Positions 8,835 to 19,742 of a stretch of DNA of 64,000 bases are shown piece by piece; the first letter of the stretch is position 1, and the number at the start of each line of letters is the position of its first letter. The notes under the pieces were generated by a model, which ran no database searches, was not told the origin of the DNA, and saw only the letters and a list, made by a program, of their open reading frames with translations. Position numbers and translations under genes: made by a program. Source of the stretch: Motilimonas eburnea (GTDB taxonomy: Bacteria; Pseudomonadota; Gammaproteobacteria; Enterobacterales; CBDFNC01); contig NZ_JAIMJB010000019.1 in the NCBI RefSeq assembly GCF_021295345.1, positions 1 to 64,000 of the forward strand. The letters are read 5' to 3'.

Positions 8835-11360
8835 CTAAGAAACTCGACTTATTTGCTCGTCGGCGGTGTCGGTCATGGTGGGCGAGCGATAGGGCCGCAG
8901 TTCTAACTCGCCATTGGCATCACTGATGATTTCATAAAACTGGGGCAGGTTAAAGTTGATCACGCCCTCCCCTTCCTGACGGGAATGGGCTGAGGTATAA
9001 AAGCGGTTAACGCCCTGCACTAATTCTTCTTTGTTTCCGCTAAAGTGCTGATAGGTTTCAACCCGATTCACCTCGTCGACGATATAGATATTGAAGCCCG
9101 TATCATGATTTTCAAAGAAGAACTGCACTAAGCCTTCACTCGAGTGAGAGGCCACTATTTCAGGGGTTTTAGTGTGATGGGTTTTATCTAAGCGCAGCGG
9201 CATGCGCTGTAATTTGGTGTCGGCAATTTGGGAGTAGAAATCGATAGCATTTTCCAATTTCTTCACCGAGACCCCGCGGCGCTCATAAAACACGCCGAAT
9301 TTTTGGCTGCCCACTAATATGGTTTTAACCGCCTGATCACGCTCTGAATTTAAACGTGTACTAATGCCTTCAACCACTAATTGTTGGAACCGATTACGGA
9401 TCAAGCCTCTAAAGTGTTGGGCATAGCAAAACACATCGATACGATCGGGCGATGACGCATCATTATGCATCTTACCTAATATGGTGGTTAATGCTTCAAT
9501 CACGCTTTCTTCGCCATCAAAGTGCAAAGTGCGGATTTCATTCCAAGAATTACGGTAGACCAGATCGATACTGCCCACCAAACACTCTTTGTTAACACCA
9601 AACGAAAACACATCGCTGGCATTCACATCAAACTCAATGACTTTGTTGGCCCAGTGGCAGGTTGGATCGGACTCTAAATTGAGGAAAATCCCTAAATGCC
9701 TGATCTCACATGGTCGGCTTAACGCGAGGTTAGTTGCATTAGGCACTTTGACATTGAAGGTCTGAGCCAGATCTTGGCTAAACTGCAAGAAGTTTTCTTG
9801 CACTAAATCGGAGCCTTGATTAAACAAGTGCAACTTGGTCGACTTAACTAACAAGCCATTGAAATAGCTCCAAGCGATCAGCTTAGTCAGATAACTGCTG
9901 TGCTCAAGAGGGGCGCGACCTATGATTTCTTTAGTATCAAGGCTGGAATTATAGAGGTACCAGCCTTCTGGGTTTGAGCGCCCTTGTGGCACTTGCACGA
10001 CACTCAAATGCGGCTCGGATAAATCAGGCGAAATACTCGGGTTAATCAGGGCAACCTTGCCCGGTAGACTTTCAAAAGCGGCATAAAGCTTACGCGATAA
10101 AATACCGATGTCTTCGGGGTTAATGCATTCGCCAATATTATTGCGTCTCGCAAACCGGATCAGGTTACGATAACTGACCATTAAGGCTTCAAGTAATTCA
10201 CCGTGTGCACTGCGCACTTCTTGAACCTTCCAGCTCTCTCTATTGTCCAGATGGGCCAATATTTGATCGCTCCATTGCCACTGGGATACGATTTCGTGCA
10301 ATGCGTTTCGACGCCAAGCCGGCTCATCGGGCTTGGCAAGTTGCGACAGGCGGTCACAGGTTTTTAAATAAAAACAACGACGAGCGAGATCAAGTCGCTT
10401 TTGGTCATTGGTGGCTTCTAAATACTCGGTTACCTGGTTTAACATCAACCAATAAGCATCGAGTTTTTTGTCGTGGAAACTTTGCTGTTGGAAGGTTTTC
10501 TTAGCGCGTACCGAGATCAACTCGGTATTGGGGTAAGCCCATGAATATGCTTCCATTAGTAAGGTTTTAATTACGGCTTTGTACGGACTATCAATCCCTT
10601 TATACAACTGCCACAAACTAGAGCCAAAATACTCTTCTGCTGGAATGCGACCAAAACCACCTAAATCTAACCAATCGTCGGGGTTTATCTGTCCCGCCGC
10701 CACTAACTCAGCAACATACTCATCATAGTTGGCCTCTTGCTCGGCAGGGATCATATACCAAAGTAAAGGCTTGCCCGCGATGCATAGTGCGCTGCGATAG
10801 AACTCATCCAGCAACAATAAATGTGAAGCACTGCCACACCCTTCTTTACTTAGGTGTGAGCAGTTTTGGGTGCGAAATTTATTATCCGGCACCAAAAAGA
10901 AGTTAACTTCAATACCACGGGTTTCCGCCCACTGGGTGATAAGTAAGCACTTATTCTCTAACAGTAAACGGCGTTCGCGACTGAGTTCGTGGCAATGACA
11001 AATCCAAATATCTAAGTCACTGTCACAGCACTGACCAATAGAAGAGGTGCTGCCCATGGTATACAAACCTAGGATAGTGGTTTCATTGACTTCAATATTG
11101 GTATCGCAATTGGCGGTTAATGAGAGATCGCGGACAAAATTACGCTGTTCTTCGGAAGGTTCAAATGCGGCCACCCCATGAGGGACCTCCCCACTGACAT
11201 AACCTGGTAACAAAGGGTTATTATAATGAAATAAAACGGGAATAAAATTAAAAACATAACGGCCTTGAGACGGCAAAGCATCCCTTGCGTACTGCATACG
11301 TAAGAGATTAAACTCATCAGCCCTGTGTTGTAATGTTTCTAATTGCTGCAAGAAAAACAC
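8835..11360 (-). CDS. cyaA: Class I adenylate cyclase CyaA
   Basis: Makes cAMP for CRP-dependent control. At 841 residues it matches the enterobacterial/vibrio class I enzyme: an N-terminal nucleotidyltransferase-like catalytic half with [20 protein letters not shown] (about 102-121, the GS...DxD motif) and a C-terminal regulatory half that takes signal from phosphorylated EIIA-Glc. The start shown begins [18 protein letters not shown], in line with the family. It is divergent from hemC, as in E. coli, and a CRP-like site lies between them. Confidence 0.96.
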   Translation of the reverse strand: MFFLQQLETLQHRADEFNLLRMQYARDALPSQGRYVFNFIPVLFHYNNPLLPGYVSGEVPHGVAAFEPSEEQRNFVRDLSLTANCDTNIEVNETTILGLYTMGSTSSIGQCCDSDLDIWICHCHELSRERRLLLENKCLLITQWAETRGIEVNFFLVPDNKFRTQNCSHLSKEGCGSASHLLLLDEFYRSALCIAGKPLLWYMIPAEQEANYDEYVAELVAAGQINPDDWLDLGGFGRIPAEEYFGSSLWQLYKGIDSPYKAVIKTLLMEAYSWAYPNTELISVRAKKTFQQQSFHDKKLDAYWLMLNQVTEYLEATNDQKRLDLARRCFYLKTCDRLSQLAKPDEPAWRRNALHEIVSQWQWSDQILAHLDNRESWKVQEVRSAHGELLEALMVSYRNLIRFARRNNIGECINPEDIGILSRKLYAAFESLPGKVALINPSISPDLSEPHLSVVQVPQGRSNPEGWYLYNSSLDTKEIIGRAPLEHSSYLTKLIAWSYFNGLLVKSTKLHLFNQGSDLVQENFLQFSQDLAQTFNVKVPNATNLALSRPCEIRHLGIFLNLESDPTCHWANKVIEFDVNASDVFSFGVNKECLVGSIDLVYRNSWNEIRTLHFDGEESVIEALTTILGKMHNDASSPDRIDVFCYAQHFRGLIRNRFQQLVVEGISTRLNSERDQAVKTILVGSQKFGVFYERRGVSVKKLENAIDFYSQIADTKLQRMPLRLDKTHHTKTPEIVASHSSEGLVQFFFENHDTGFNIYIVDEVNRVETYQHFSGNKEELVQGVNRFYTSAHSRQEGEGVINFNLPQFYEIISDANGELELRPYRSPTMTDTADEQISRVS

Positions 11361-11732
11361 CCTTCAAAAAATGTATGACTAGCTCACCAACAACAGGCTT
11401 TTTGATCAGCTTGTTAATCCTCGGGTGAACCCATAACCACACAGAAAGTGTGATCATGTTAACAGTATAATCGTGTTAGGTAAACATAACTGCTTATAAA
11501 ACCATCGCCGGCGATGGTAAATTCAGCCCAGTCCCATCAACAAAACATTATTTGCGCAGCAACATAGCAAAACATCTTGGGGATGAAAATATAATTTCAT
11601 CTCTTTTCCGCCTCCTGTTCCCCGGAGCAAGCACAGCCAAGTGGCAATAACTGGCTTAAGGGCAGCTTTAATGATCAACAGTCGCCGAGATATTTGATAA
11701 TATTTGACCAAACTCAATAGATTGGAAAGAAG
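11361..11732. promoter_or_regulatory. cyaA-hemC divergent regulatory region
   Basis: This 372-bp gap holds the promoters of cyaA and hemCDXY. On the plus strand a TATAAT lies at 11468-11473 with no good -35. A CRP-like half-palindrome is at 11451-11466 and a perfect 18-bp palindrome, ACCATCGCCGGCGATGGT, at 11503-11520. From 11521 to 11732 I see nothing further of note. Confidence 0.5.
11451..11466. promoter_or_regulatory. Candidate CRP-cAMP site before cyaA
   Basis: TGTGA-TCATGT-TAACA matches the CRP consensus TGTGA-N6-TCACA with a perfect left half and one conservative change plus one mismatch on the right. CRP repression of its own cyclase gene is known in E. coli; here the inference rests on this site and its position about 90 bp before the cyaA start. 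Confidence 0.5.
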
Positions 11733-12665
11733 ATGGCAATAAAGACATTACGTATCGCAACACGCAAAAGCCCCCTTGCCATGTGGCAGGCAGAGTATGT
11801 TAAAGCGGCACTTGAAGCGATCCACTCCGACCTTAATGTCGAGCTGATACCTTTTGTCACCAAGGGCGATATTATTTTAGATACCCCCTTAGCCAAAGTG
11901 GGCGGGAAAGGCCTTTTCGTCAAAGAGCTAGAACACGCCATGCTGGCTGGTGAAGCCGATATAGCCGTGCACTCAATGAAAGATGTGCCGATGGAGTTTC
12001 CAGAAGGCCTTGGCTTAACAACCATTTGCGAACGAGAAGATCCGCGCGATGCGTTTGTCTCCAATCATTACCAACGCATTGAGGACCTGCCTGCTGGCGC
12101 AGTGGTTGGCACCTCAAGCCTGCGCCGCCAATGTCAACTGCGCGCAAGCCGTCCCGATTTAACCGTCAAAGACTTACGCGGTAACGTTAATACCCGTCTA
12201 GCCAAGATGGACGCCGGTGAATACGATGCCATTATTCTCGCTACGGCAGGCCTGTTACGCTTAGAGATGCATGAGCGTATTGCCAGTTTTATCAGTCCAG
12301 AGCAAAGCTTACCCGCAGTAGGCCAAGGCGCAGTCGGTATCGAATGTCGACTCGATGACCACGAAACCATCGCCCTATTAGCACCTTTAGATCATCCAGA
12401 AACACGTACCCGCGTGTTGGCCGAGCGTGCGGTAAACAATACCTTAGAAGGTGGATGCCAAGTCCCCATCGGCAGTTATGCTGAGCTAGAGGGTGATCAA
12501 ATCTACCTGCGCGCCTTGGTTGGCAGTCCAGATGGTAGCACCATGCTACACCGTGAAATCCGTGGCGCGAGTCAGGATGCTGAAAAGCTAGGCGTTGAAC
12601 TGGCTAATACCTTATTAGATGCGGGCGCCAAACGCATACTCGATGCGGTTTATCAAAACGCATGA
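11733..12665 (+). CDS. hemC: Hydroxymethylbilane synthase HemC
   Basis: Polymerises four porphobilinogens to hydroxymethylbilane in tetrapyrrole synthesis. At 310 residues it carries the dipyrromethane-cofactor cysteine C242 in EGGCQVP, and the substrate-binding arginines in [10 protein letters not shown] (128-137). [11 protein letters not shown] is the family start. First gene of hemCDXY; hemD overlaps its end by 4 bp. Confidence 0.97.
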   Translation: MAIKTLRIATRKSPLAMWQAEYVKAALEAIHSDLNVELIPFVTKGDIILDTPLAKVGGKGLFVKELEHAMLAGEADIAVHSMKDVPMEFPEGLGLTTICEREDPRDAFVSNHYQRIEDLPAGAVVGTSSLRRQCQLRASRPDLTVKDLRGNVNTRLAKMDAGEYDAIILATAGLLRLEMHERIASFISPEQSLPAVGQGAVGIECRLDDHETIALLAPLDHPETRTRVLAERAVNNTLEGGCQVPIGSYAELEGDQIYLRALVGSPDGSTMLHREIRGASQDAEKLGVELANTLLDAGAKRILDAVYQNA

Positions 12666-13417
12666 CCGATCAGCTGCGCATTTTAGTCACGCGACCGGAG
12701 CAACACCAACGGTCGCTGCTTGATGCCTTGCGCCAACAAGGCTGGTTTGCCATGGGCCAGCCCCTATTAACCATCACTGCAAATCCGAAGATCGCGCAAC
12801 TCGAACCCTATCAAGCTCAACTTCATGAGTTTGATATCATCATTGCCATCAGCGATAACGCCGTTAAGCATACCCATCAGTGGTTACGCCAAAGGCAGTT
12901 AAGCTGGCCCACCGCGAGTCGTTACCTTGCCATCGGGGAAAACACCGCCACTCATTGGCGACAGCTCGCTAACATTTCGGCCAGCTTTCCGAGTCAATCA
13001 AATTCTGAAGGGCTACTTAAGCTCCCAGAGCTCGACGCGGTATCAGGCCACAAAATATTGCTGCTAAAGGGAAATGCCGGACGCGAACTGATAGCCTCGG
13101 CGTTAACTCAGCGCGGTGCAAAAGTGATTGAAATCGAGACTTATCAGCGTCAGCCTTTACCCTTAAATGGCCCGAAAACGGTGGCAAAATGGCAACACAA
13201 CAATATAAATAGTGTTATTATCACCAGCGGAGAGATACTCTCTGCGCTGATAAATTTAGCACCAAAAAGCGAGCGCAACTGGCTGTTTCAACTAAACTTG
13301 ATTGTGATAAGCCAACGCATTGCCAAGCTAGCCCAAGCAGCGGGTTTTACTCAAATATGGATCGCACAAGGTGCAAGTTCATCTTCCTTGATCCAATGCC
13401 TTCAAGAAATCAAATAA
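12662..13417 (+). CDS. hemD: Uroporphyrinogen-III synthase HemD
   Basis: Cyclises hydroxymethylbilane to uroporphyrinogen III with inversion of ring D. The 251-residue protein is divergent as usual for HemD, but shows the family start (ILVTRPE), the mid-protein [10 protein letters not shown] and the SVIITSGE segment. The ATGA overlap with hemC and the hemX gene after it fix its identity by operon order. Confidence 0.92.
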   Translation: MTDQLRILVTRPEQHQRSLLDALRQQGWFAMGQPLLTITANPKIAQLEPYQAQLHEFDIIIAISDNAVKHTHQWLRQRQLSWPTASRYLAIGENTATHWRQLANISASFPSQSNSEGLLKLPELDAVSGHKILLLKGNAGRELIASALTQRGAKVIEIETYQRQPLPLNGPKTVAKWQHNNINSVIITSGEILSALINLAPKSERNWLFQLNLIVISQRIAKLAQAAGFTQIWIAQGASSSSLIQCLQEIK

Positions 13418-13433
13418 CACAGGACAGGTGTCA

Positions 13434-14756
13434 ATGACTGCTAAAAAGAGTAATTCAAAAAACGCCAACAGCACCCCGTCAAAGCCGGCGCCTAAGAGCC
13501 AGTCTGAAACGCCGCAAAAAACGCCGGCCAATCCCGAAACGGTAACCCAACCAGAATCGGACGCGACAGCTCATTCAGCCAGCCAAGGCAAGCCTAAACC
13601 CACTAAGCCTGATCCTAAGGCCACGCCGAAGCCAACGCCTAAATCTGAGGCTAAAGCAACCACTAAACCCGCTTCAACCAGCACTAACGGTAATAAATTA
13701 GGTATTATCGCCATTGTGGTCAGCTTGGGTTTATCGGCTTTTATCTACTGGCATCACCAACAAAATAGCGCCGCACAACAGCTTGAAATTGACCAGCTAG
13801 AGAGTCAAATCAGCACTCGCTTAGAAGCACAAATCAGTAGCGCTATCCAAAGTCAAAGCAAGGAGATTAGCGCACTTAAAGAGCTAAACCGCGTCGCCAC
13901 AGAACGCGTAAAAGCCCTTGAAAGCAATCTTGCTGCCAGTGGCAAGCAAAGTCTGTTACTTAAAGAAGACATTGCCAACCTCCAGCGCAATATTGCCGAA
14001 ATGGATGTGAGACGCCCCAATGACTGGATGCTCGCCGAGGCGGAATACCTGATGCGCATGGCTGCAAGAAAGTTATGGTTAGAGCATGATGTTGAATCCA
14101 GCATTGCCCTATTACTGGCAACAGACCAACGCATCATGGAGCTGTCAGACCCAAGCCTAAGCCCATTAAGACAGGCGATCATCAACGACATAACCACACT
14201 CGAAGCACTGCCAAAGCTGGATAAAGATGGCCTAGTACTAAAGTTAACCAGCCTTGAACAACAAGTTGATAACCTCAACATTGCAGGCATCAAACTACCT
14301 GAGTCCTTAACTGAAACCGACACCACCTTATCTTCCGATGTAAGCGACTGGCGTGAAAACTTGAAAAAATCTTGGCAATCGTTCGCCGATAGCTTTATCA
14401 CCATAGAGCGTCGAGATGGTCGTGTAGAAGCACTCTTAGCTCCGGATCAGGCTTGGTACCTAAAAGAAAATATTAAAAACCAAATTACCAAAGCACAATT
14501 GGCGGTATATCGTGAACATCAAGCTATCTACACTGAATCCCTGACAAAAGCCGCAAAATGGATCAGCCAATACTATGATCAAAACAACCCAACCACAGGG
14601 CATTTAGTCGATAACCTCACCGAGCTAAGTAAAAAAGCGGTCACACTGCAATACCCAGATCAATTAAAGGCTAAACCTGTGCTGGAAGAAGTCATCGATC
14701 GCAGAGTGAAGAAGTCGCTGGCAACACCATTGCAACAGGAGACAAGTCATGATTAA
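13434..14756 (+). CDS. hemX: HemX membrane protein
   Basis: HemX-family inner-membrane protein, about 440 residues. A low-complexity Lys/Pro/Thr/Ala-rich cytoplasmic N terminus (about 1-82) is followed by one membrane segment (LGIIAIVVSLGLSAFIYW), a long coiled coil, and the conserved HemX domain (NDWMLAEAEYLMRMAARKL). Despite an old methyltransferase label, no SAM motif is seen and the role in heme synthesis is unproven. The ATG at 13434, five bases after AGGACAGG, is preferred to the in-frame GTG six bases upstream, which overlaps that ribosome-binding site. Confidence 0.9.
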   Translation: MTAKKSNSKNANSTPSKPAPKSQSETPQKTPANPETVTQPESDATAHSASQGKPKPTKPDPKATPKPTPKSEAKATTKPASTSTNGNKLGIIAIVVSLGLSAFIYWHHQQNSAAQQLEIDQLESQISTRLEAQISSAIQSQSKEISALKELNRVATERVKALESNLAASGKQSLLLKEDIANLQRNIAEMDVRRPNDWMLAEAEYLMRMAARKLWLEHDVESSIALLLATDQRIMELSDPSLSPLRQAIINDITTLEALPKLDKDGLVLKLTSLEQQVDNLNIAGIKLPESLTETDTTLSSDVSDWRENLKKSWQSFADSFITIERRDGRVEALLAPDQAWYLKENIKNQITKAQLAVYREHQAIYTESLTKAAKWISQYYDQNNPTTGHLVDNLTELSKKAVTLQYPDQLKAKPVLEEVIDRRVKKSLATPLQQETSHD

Positions 14757-15924
14757 AGCCGCCATCCTTGTTGCCATCATTGTTGCTGGATTAATCTTTG
14801 GTCCTGAAGTGTCTGGCAGTAAAGGCTACGTCCTGATCGCGATGGGCAATTACACCATCGAAACCAGCGTAACAAAGGCCATTATACTATGCATCTTGTT
14901 CTACCTGCTGTTGTTGGGCATTGAATGGTTATTTCTTAAAACCATGGGCATTAGCCGACGTTCGTTTGACTGGTTACGCGGTCGCAATAGCCGCAAAGCA
15001 CGCAAAAACACTTACGCTGGTATGCTGGCGCTGGCCGAGGGCGACTATAAAAATGCAGAGCGCTTAACTGCGACCTCGGCTAACCATAGTGATACCCCTT
15101 TACTTAACTACCTTGCCGCCGCAGAAGCTGCGCAAGAACAAGGTAACGATGCCAAGCGCGATGACTACCTTAAACAAGCACAAGAAAACAGCAAAAATGC
15201 CTTTGCCGTTGGGCTCACTCAGGCCAAGTTGCAATTAAAGCAAGGCCAACTTGAACAAGCCCTTGCCACCCTAACCTTGTTGCACGACAAGCAGCCCAAA
15301 CACAAAAAGGTGTTAGAGCTATTGTGCGAGGTCTACCAATCACTGGGCGAGTGGCAAAAGCTGATCGATATCTTACCTGTATTACGCAAGGTGCAATTAT
15401 TCACTGTTGATCAAGGCGATCAGCTGGAACTTCGCGCCTATGCTGGCGTGTTTGGCCAACTTGTCAAACAAGAAGGCAGTCAAGGTTTGCAAGTGTATTG
15501 GAATAGGCTGTCACGCAAGCTAAGGGCCGAACCAAGCTTAGTCGATGCGGTTGCTGGAGAACTGATGGCAATCAAGGATCACTCAGCCGCAGCCATTATC
15601 TTGCTCAATGGGATCAAAAAAGCGGCACCAGAGCAACTATTAAATCGAATCAAGCAGCTTGAACTGGAAAATTATCAAGATGTGCTCAACAGCCTTGAAC
15701 ACGCCCATAAAAAGTTCGCTAGCAACGCGGCGATAGAGTCATGCTTGGCACTATGCTACCAAAAAATGCAACAACCACAGCAAGCTATCGAAGCCTATCA
15801 ACGCGCCATTGCCATTGTGCCCAGTAGCCATGATTATTATCAACTGGGTTTATTGCTTGAGCAACAGGATCAAGCCAAAGCACAAGATTGCTACAAACTA
15901 GGCTTGCAGCTTAGCCAAGCATAA
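14749..15924 (+). CDS. hemY: HemY-type TPR membrane protein
   Basis: Gammaproteobacterial HemY (391 residues), unrelated to protoporphyrinogen oxidase HemY. Two N-terminal membrane helices (about 2-21 and 42-65) precede GMLALAEGDYKNAERL and a series of TPR-like repeats, ending in CYQKMQQPQQAIEAYQRAI. It overlaps hemX by 8 bp and closes the hemCDXY operon. It is thought to assist late heme assembly at the membrane; biochemical function is not settled. Confidence 0.9.
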   Translation: MIKAAILVAIIVAGLIFGPEVSGSKGYVLIAMGNYTIETSVTKAIILCILFYLLLLGIEWLFLKTMGISRRSFDWLRGRNSRKARKNTYAGMLALAEGDYKNAERLTATSANHSDTPLLNYLAAAEAAQEQGNDAKRDDYLKQAQENSKNAFAVGLTQAKLQLKQGQLEQALATLTLLHDKQPKHKKVLELLCEVYQSLGEWQKLIDILPVLRKVQLFTVDQGDQLELRAYAGVFGQLVKQEGSQGLQVYWNRLSRKLRAEPSLVDAVAGELMAIKDHSAAAIILLNGIKKAAPEQLLNRIKQLELENYQDVLNSLEHAHKKFASNAAIESCLALCYQKMQQPQQAIEAYQRAIAIVPSSHDYYQLGLLLEQQDQAKAQDCYKLGLQLSQA

Positions 15925-15938
15925 AGGTGACAAATGAT

Positions 15939-15962
15939 AACCACCTACTGAAGTAGGTGGTT
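15939..15962 (+). terminator. hemY-distal hairpin; also copy A of a small repeated palindrome
   Basis: AACCACCTAC-TGAA-GTAGGTGGTT is a perfect 10-bp stem with a TGAA tetraloop 14 bp after hemY. The following TAGGGC is a poor U-run, so termination is plausible but not certain. The context (ATGATAACCACCTACTGAAG) recurs in mutated form at 40716-40742, so it may be a mobile palindrome instead. Confidence 0.5.
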
Positions 15963-15970
15963 TAGGGCAA

Positions 15971-16003
15971 AAAACTAAAAGCCCAGCAAGCTTGAGCTGG
16001 GCT
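15971..16003 (-). terminator. Rho-independent terminator of the hybrid kinase gene
   Basis: On the minus strand AGCCCAGC-TCAAGCTT-GCTGGGCT forms an 8-bp GC-rich stem (15980-16003) followed by TTTAGTTTTTT. It lies 52 bp after the stop of the 16056-19736 gene and converges with hemY. Confidence 0.8.
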
Positions 16004-16055
16004 AATGACAAGTCTGAACAATAGGCAACCAAGTCAACCCGCAACCCCAGTAGCA

Positions 16056-19000
16056 CTAACCGCGACTTTGCAGCCAATCTTTGAGTACCTCGCCCGCTTG
16101 TTCCATCTCATAGTCATCTAACAAGTGACTGACTTCATTCGCTACATCAGCATTTTCAGCGCTTACACTTGGTTTCAGTTGCTGCCACAAGGTGCTGGCT
16201 TCACCACTGGATTGCGCCAATAATTGCTGCAACTTCTCTAAATCCTGATGACTGCCATGGCTGTTCGTGGCCGCCGACTTAGCCATCGAGCCCGCTTGTT
16301 GTGCAAGCCAAGCTTCTAATTCAGTCAGTGTCGTGGTCAGTTGTTGGCAAAAATCGTCACTGAGCTCAATCTCATTCACTGCATCAAGCATGACCAACTC
16401 TTGCTGCTGCGCGGCTTGGTGCAACTGCGTTAAACCAATATTACCGGCGGCACCTTTTAAACCATGTAAAACGCTCTTAACTTGCTGGTTGTCATTGAGC
16501 AACAAGGCTTGCTTCATGATATCCAAATCTTGCTGATGCCCTTTGACAAATTCATCCAGCAGGCTCATGAGCAACACCTTATTGCCAGCAAGGCGGTTTA
16601 GGGCTTGGTCAAGGTCAACTTGTGGCGGTGGAGATTGCCATGGTTGCTCATCCCCATGACGATTAATAGCCGCTTGCTCATCCGACCCAGGATCCACTTG
16701 CTGGCTTGGTAACCACTTAATTAACAAGCGTTTAAGCTCATCAGGATCGATAGGCTTACTGATATAATCGTCCATCCCTTGACGTAAACATTTCTCTTTA
16801 TCTCCCGCTAGGGCATGGGCTGTCATTGCAATAATGGGGAGGTCATGTTGTTGGCGGATCTGACGTGTGGCTTGATAGCCATCCATTTCAGGCATTTGAA
16901 TATCCATAAAGATCAGATCGAATGTCTGACTATTCGCCAGCTCAACGGCCTCTAAACCATTCGACGCGATGGTAATGTCCAGCCCCAACGCCTTAATTAA
17001 TTCTCGGGCCACTTGTTGGTTGATAATATTGTCTTCCGCTAACAAGACGTTACCTTGCAGCAAGCCGCCTTTGATTGCCGTGACTTTGGTATCAACGTGA
17101 GCCGCGCCGTTCAATAATTCATGCAAGGTATTAAACAGAAGTGACTGATTAACGGGTTTAGTGATCAGGTTCATGATGCCCACCTGCTGCGCATGAGCCG
17201 ATGCTTCCTCACGACCATAAGCGGTCACCATAATGATGGTCGGCAAGCTCGCTATTTCACTCGCTTGCTGTAAACGACGACAGGTTTCTATGCCATCTAA
17301 CCCGGGCATTTTCCAATCCATCAAGATCAAATCATACGGCTCTGCTGACGTATGTGGAGCCAATAAATGTCGAATCGTTGCTTCACCCGAAGCCAAGGTC
17401 ATGACATGCATACCAAACTGAGACAGCATCTCAGTTAAAATAAGCCGTGCACTTTCGTTATCATCCACCACTAACACGCGCTTACCTGCCAATCCGCTAC
17501 CCAGCATATCCTTGTTGCGCGCTTCACCAGGAGCGAGATCGACGTAAAAATAGAAGGTGCTGCCCTCGTTTTGTTTGCTGGTCACCCAGATATCGCCACC
17601 CATTTTTAACACTAGCTGCTTACTGATTGCTAATCCTAGCCCGGTGCCGCCGTATTTACGCGTGGTTGACGTATCAGCTTGAGTAAACGATTCAAAAAGT
17701 TGCGATATTTGAGATTCACTGAGCCCAATTCCTGTGTCTTTAACGCTAAACAGCAAGCGAACAGAGCCAGAGGCGACAGATTTAGCGCTCACCTTGATTA
17801 ACACCTCACCCACTTCGGTAAACTTCACCGCATTGCTGGTTAAATTGGTCAGCACTTGAGCTAAACGTAACGGGTCACCAATGTAGTTAACGGGAGTATC
17901 TGGCTCGCTGTGCACGAGCAATTCAATGCCTTTTTCTTCCGCCTTGGTGCTGCATAAAGCGGCCACTTCTTCTAATACCGCGGTAAGCTCAAACGGCACA
18001 GACTCAAGCTCCAATTTGCCTGCTTCGATCTTTGAGAAGTCCAAAATGTCATTAATAATGCCAAGCAGATTGCGTGATGACGCTTGAATTTTATTGACAT
18101 AATCGGCTTGAGACGTATCTAAATCGGTTTTTAATGCAAGGTGGCTAAGACCGATGATCGCGTTCATCGGTGTTCGAATTTCATGGCTCATATTGGCCAA
18201 AAAATCACTTTTGTATTGGTTGGCTTGTTCGGCTTCTAATTTCGCCACATTTAATTCCGCCATGGTGGCTTCAGCATGGCGCCTTGCTTGCTCTAATTCC
18301 TGTACCCGTTTTTCCAACTGCTGCTCGGCTGCTTTGCGGTCGCTAATATCGTATAACCACAGCAGCACGCCTTGTTGATTAGATTGAACCAGACGCTCCA
18401 ACGATAAAATGGCCCAAAAAATATTACCCGATCGGCCACGCAGTTGAACCTCACGGGGGCGCACTCGTCCGGTGGCTTGGAATTCGGCTTGGCAGGCCAC
18501 ACGCTGGCCTTCGTCTGCCCAGCCATATTGAAATTGACCCGAAGTCAGCAAGAATGATAAATCCGACCCTAACAACTCATAGAGCTGCGAGTTAGAGTAG
18601 ATAAGGCCACCGCCTTCCTGTTGGACAATGCCCGCCCCGATGGGACTTAAATCCAGCACACTGCGTAATCTGGCTTCGTTATCTCTTAATGCCAACTCCA
18701 TGCTTTTACGTTCAGTAATGTCTGAAGCCGTACCGCATACACCACTCACTGTGTTGACTTCATCGAATAAGGCAAAGCGACTGCGTAAAAACGTCATGCG
18801 CTGGCCATTGTTGTCTAACTCAACTTCTAATTCATCACCTTGGGTTTGCGAGAGAATGGACTTATCGCCTATAAAAAACAGTCGCTTAGCTGCATCAGAA
18901 AACACTTCTTCTGCGGTTTTACCGATAACATCTTGGCTTTTTACGCCAAACAAGCGCTCAAAGCTGCGATTCACAAACACAAACTTATTATTGGTATCTT

Positions 19001-19736
19001 TCAAGTAAAATAAAGCACTTGCGTTGTTGAGGATGGCTTTGGTGCGCACCTCACCCTCACGGATCCGTCGTTCATCTATTTCGCGCTGTACGATCATTTT
19101 ATTGTAAGCCGCGATCACTTGGCCCAATTCATCACGAGACGGCCAGCTAACGGTTTTAACACCTGCCCCATCAGACATTTCATTAATCGAGGCTAACAAC
19201 CGGCGCAGCGGGATACCCAGCATACGATGGGTACTAAGCAGAGAAACCCCAGCAATCAGCAGAATAAAGACGACCAGCATAACCACATCGGACTTGATCC
19301 TTTGATAGCTTTTTTCACGAATATTGTCATCGCGAAATACCACACGTAACGCCCCCATCACTAAGGAGTCATTACCATATTCATAACGAATATGCTTCAT
19401 GATGCTGATCTGTCCAGTTTGCTCTGGGGTTTGATCGCCGATTGACAGCAACACGTTGTTTAATTCATCGGTTAACACGGCCGAAACGAAGGCATCATCA
19501 GAAGCGATGTAACTGAGTGCGAGCTCCAACGCCTGATTATCTAAGTTCCACATATGCGAACCCAAAGCCTCAGACTGTACCGAAACTAGCTGGTCAAGGT
19601 GATGATGCAAAGAATCACGCTCAGTAACGTAATGCCGATACTCCAATATGGCAAACAACAGGGTTAAGCCAACCGCAGCCGTGGCAATGAAAATGGCTAA
19701 CATTTTTAATGCTAACGAACGCGTCAATCTCATCAT
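16056..19736 (-). CDS. Hybrid sensor histidine kinase (HAMP-PAS-PAS-HisKA-HATPase-REC-REC-Hpt)
   Basis: Membrane phosphorelay kinase of 1226 residues. Two membrane helices (about 12-31 and 149-168) bracket a roughly 115-residue periplasmic sensor, followed by HAMP (about 170-218), PAS (about 232-345), PAS (about 355-470) and a coiled coil. HisKA has H518 in NMSHEIRTPMN; the ATPase shows NLTSNAVKF, DTGIGL and GGTGLGLAI; REC1 has D807, REC2 D945, and Hpt H1091 in LHGLKG. This allows a full His-Asp-His relay. It lies 6 bp downstream of a REC-GGDEF gene, its likely partner. The sensor is too short and the PAS domains are wrong for LuxQ; BarA is only a loose relative. The ligand is unknown. Confidence 0.93.
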   Translation of the reverse strand: MMRLTRSLALKMLAIFIATAAVGLTLLFAILEYRHYVTERDSLHHHLDQLVSVQSEALGSHMWNLDNQALELALSYIASDDAFVSAVLTDELNNVLLSIGDQTPEQTGQISIMKHIRYEYGNDSLVMGALRVVFRDDNIREKSYQRIKSDVVMLVVFILLIAGVSLLSTHRMLGIPLRRLLASINEMSDGAGVKTVSWPSRDELGQVIAAYNKMIVQREIDERRIREGEVRTKAILNNASALFYLKDTNNKFVFVNRSFERLFGVKSQDVIGKTAEEVFSDAAKRLFFIGDKSILSQTQGDELEVELDNNGQRMTFLRSRFALFDEVNTVSGVCGTASDITERKSMELALRDNEARLRSVLDLSPIGAGIVQQEGGGLIYSNSQLYELLGSDLSFLLTSGQFQYGWADEGQRVACQAEFQATGRVRPREVQLRGRSGNIFWAILSLERLVQSNQQGVLLWLYDISDRKAAEQQLEKRVQELEQARRHAEATMAELNVAKLEAEQANQYKSDFLANMSHEIRTPMNAIIGLSHLALKTDLDTSQADYVNKIQASSRNLLGIINDILDFSKIEAGKLELESVPFELTAVLEEVAALCSTKAEEKGIELLVHSEPDTPVNYIGDPLRLAQVLTNLTSNAVKFTEVGEVLIKVSAKSVASGSVRLLFSVKDTGIGLSESQISQLFESFTQADTSTTRKYGGTGLGLAISKQLVLKMGGDIWVTSKQNEGSTFYFYVDLAPGEARNKDMLGSGLAGKRVLVVDDNESARLILTEMLSQFGMHVMTLASGEATIRHLLAPHTSAEPYDLILMDWKMPGLDGIETCRRLQQASEIASLPTIIMVTAYGREEASAHAQQVGIMNLITKPVNQSLLFNTLHELLNGAAHVDTKVTAIKGGLLQGNVLLAEDNIINQQVARELIKALGLDITIASNGLEAVELANSQTFDLIFMDIQMPEMDGYQATRQIRQQHDLPIIAMTAHALAGDKEKCLRQGMDDYISKPIDPDELKRLLIKWLPSQQVDPGSDEQAAINRHGDEQPWQSPPPQVDLDQALNRLAGNKVLLMSLLDEFVKGHQQDLDIMKQALLLNDNQQVKSVLHGLKGAAGNIGLTQLHQAAQQQELVMLDAVNEIELSDDFCQQLTTTLTELEAWLAQQAGSMAKSAATNSHGSHQDLEKLQQLLAQSSGEASTLWQQLKPSVSAENADVANEVSHLLDDYEMEQAGEVLKDWLQSRG

Positions 19737-19742
19737 ACTTGC

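Noticed and set aside
16056-19736. Identification of the hybrid kinase as LuxQ partner of the LuxP proteins
   Set aside because: Its periplasmic region is about 115 residues, roughly half of LuxQ's, and two PAS domains follow; there is also no adjacency to either luxP.
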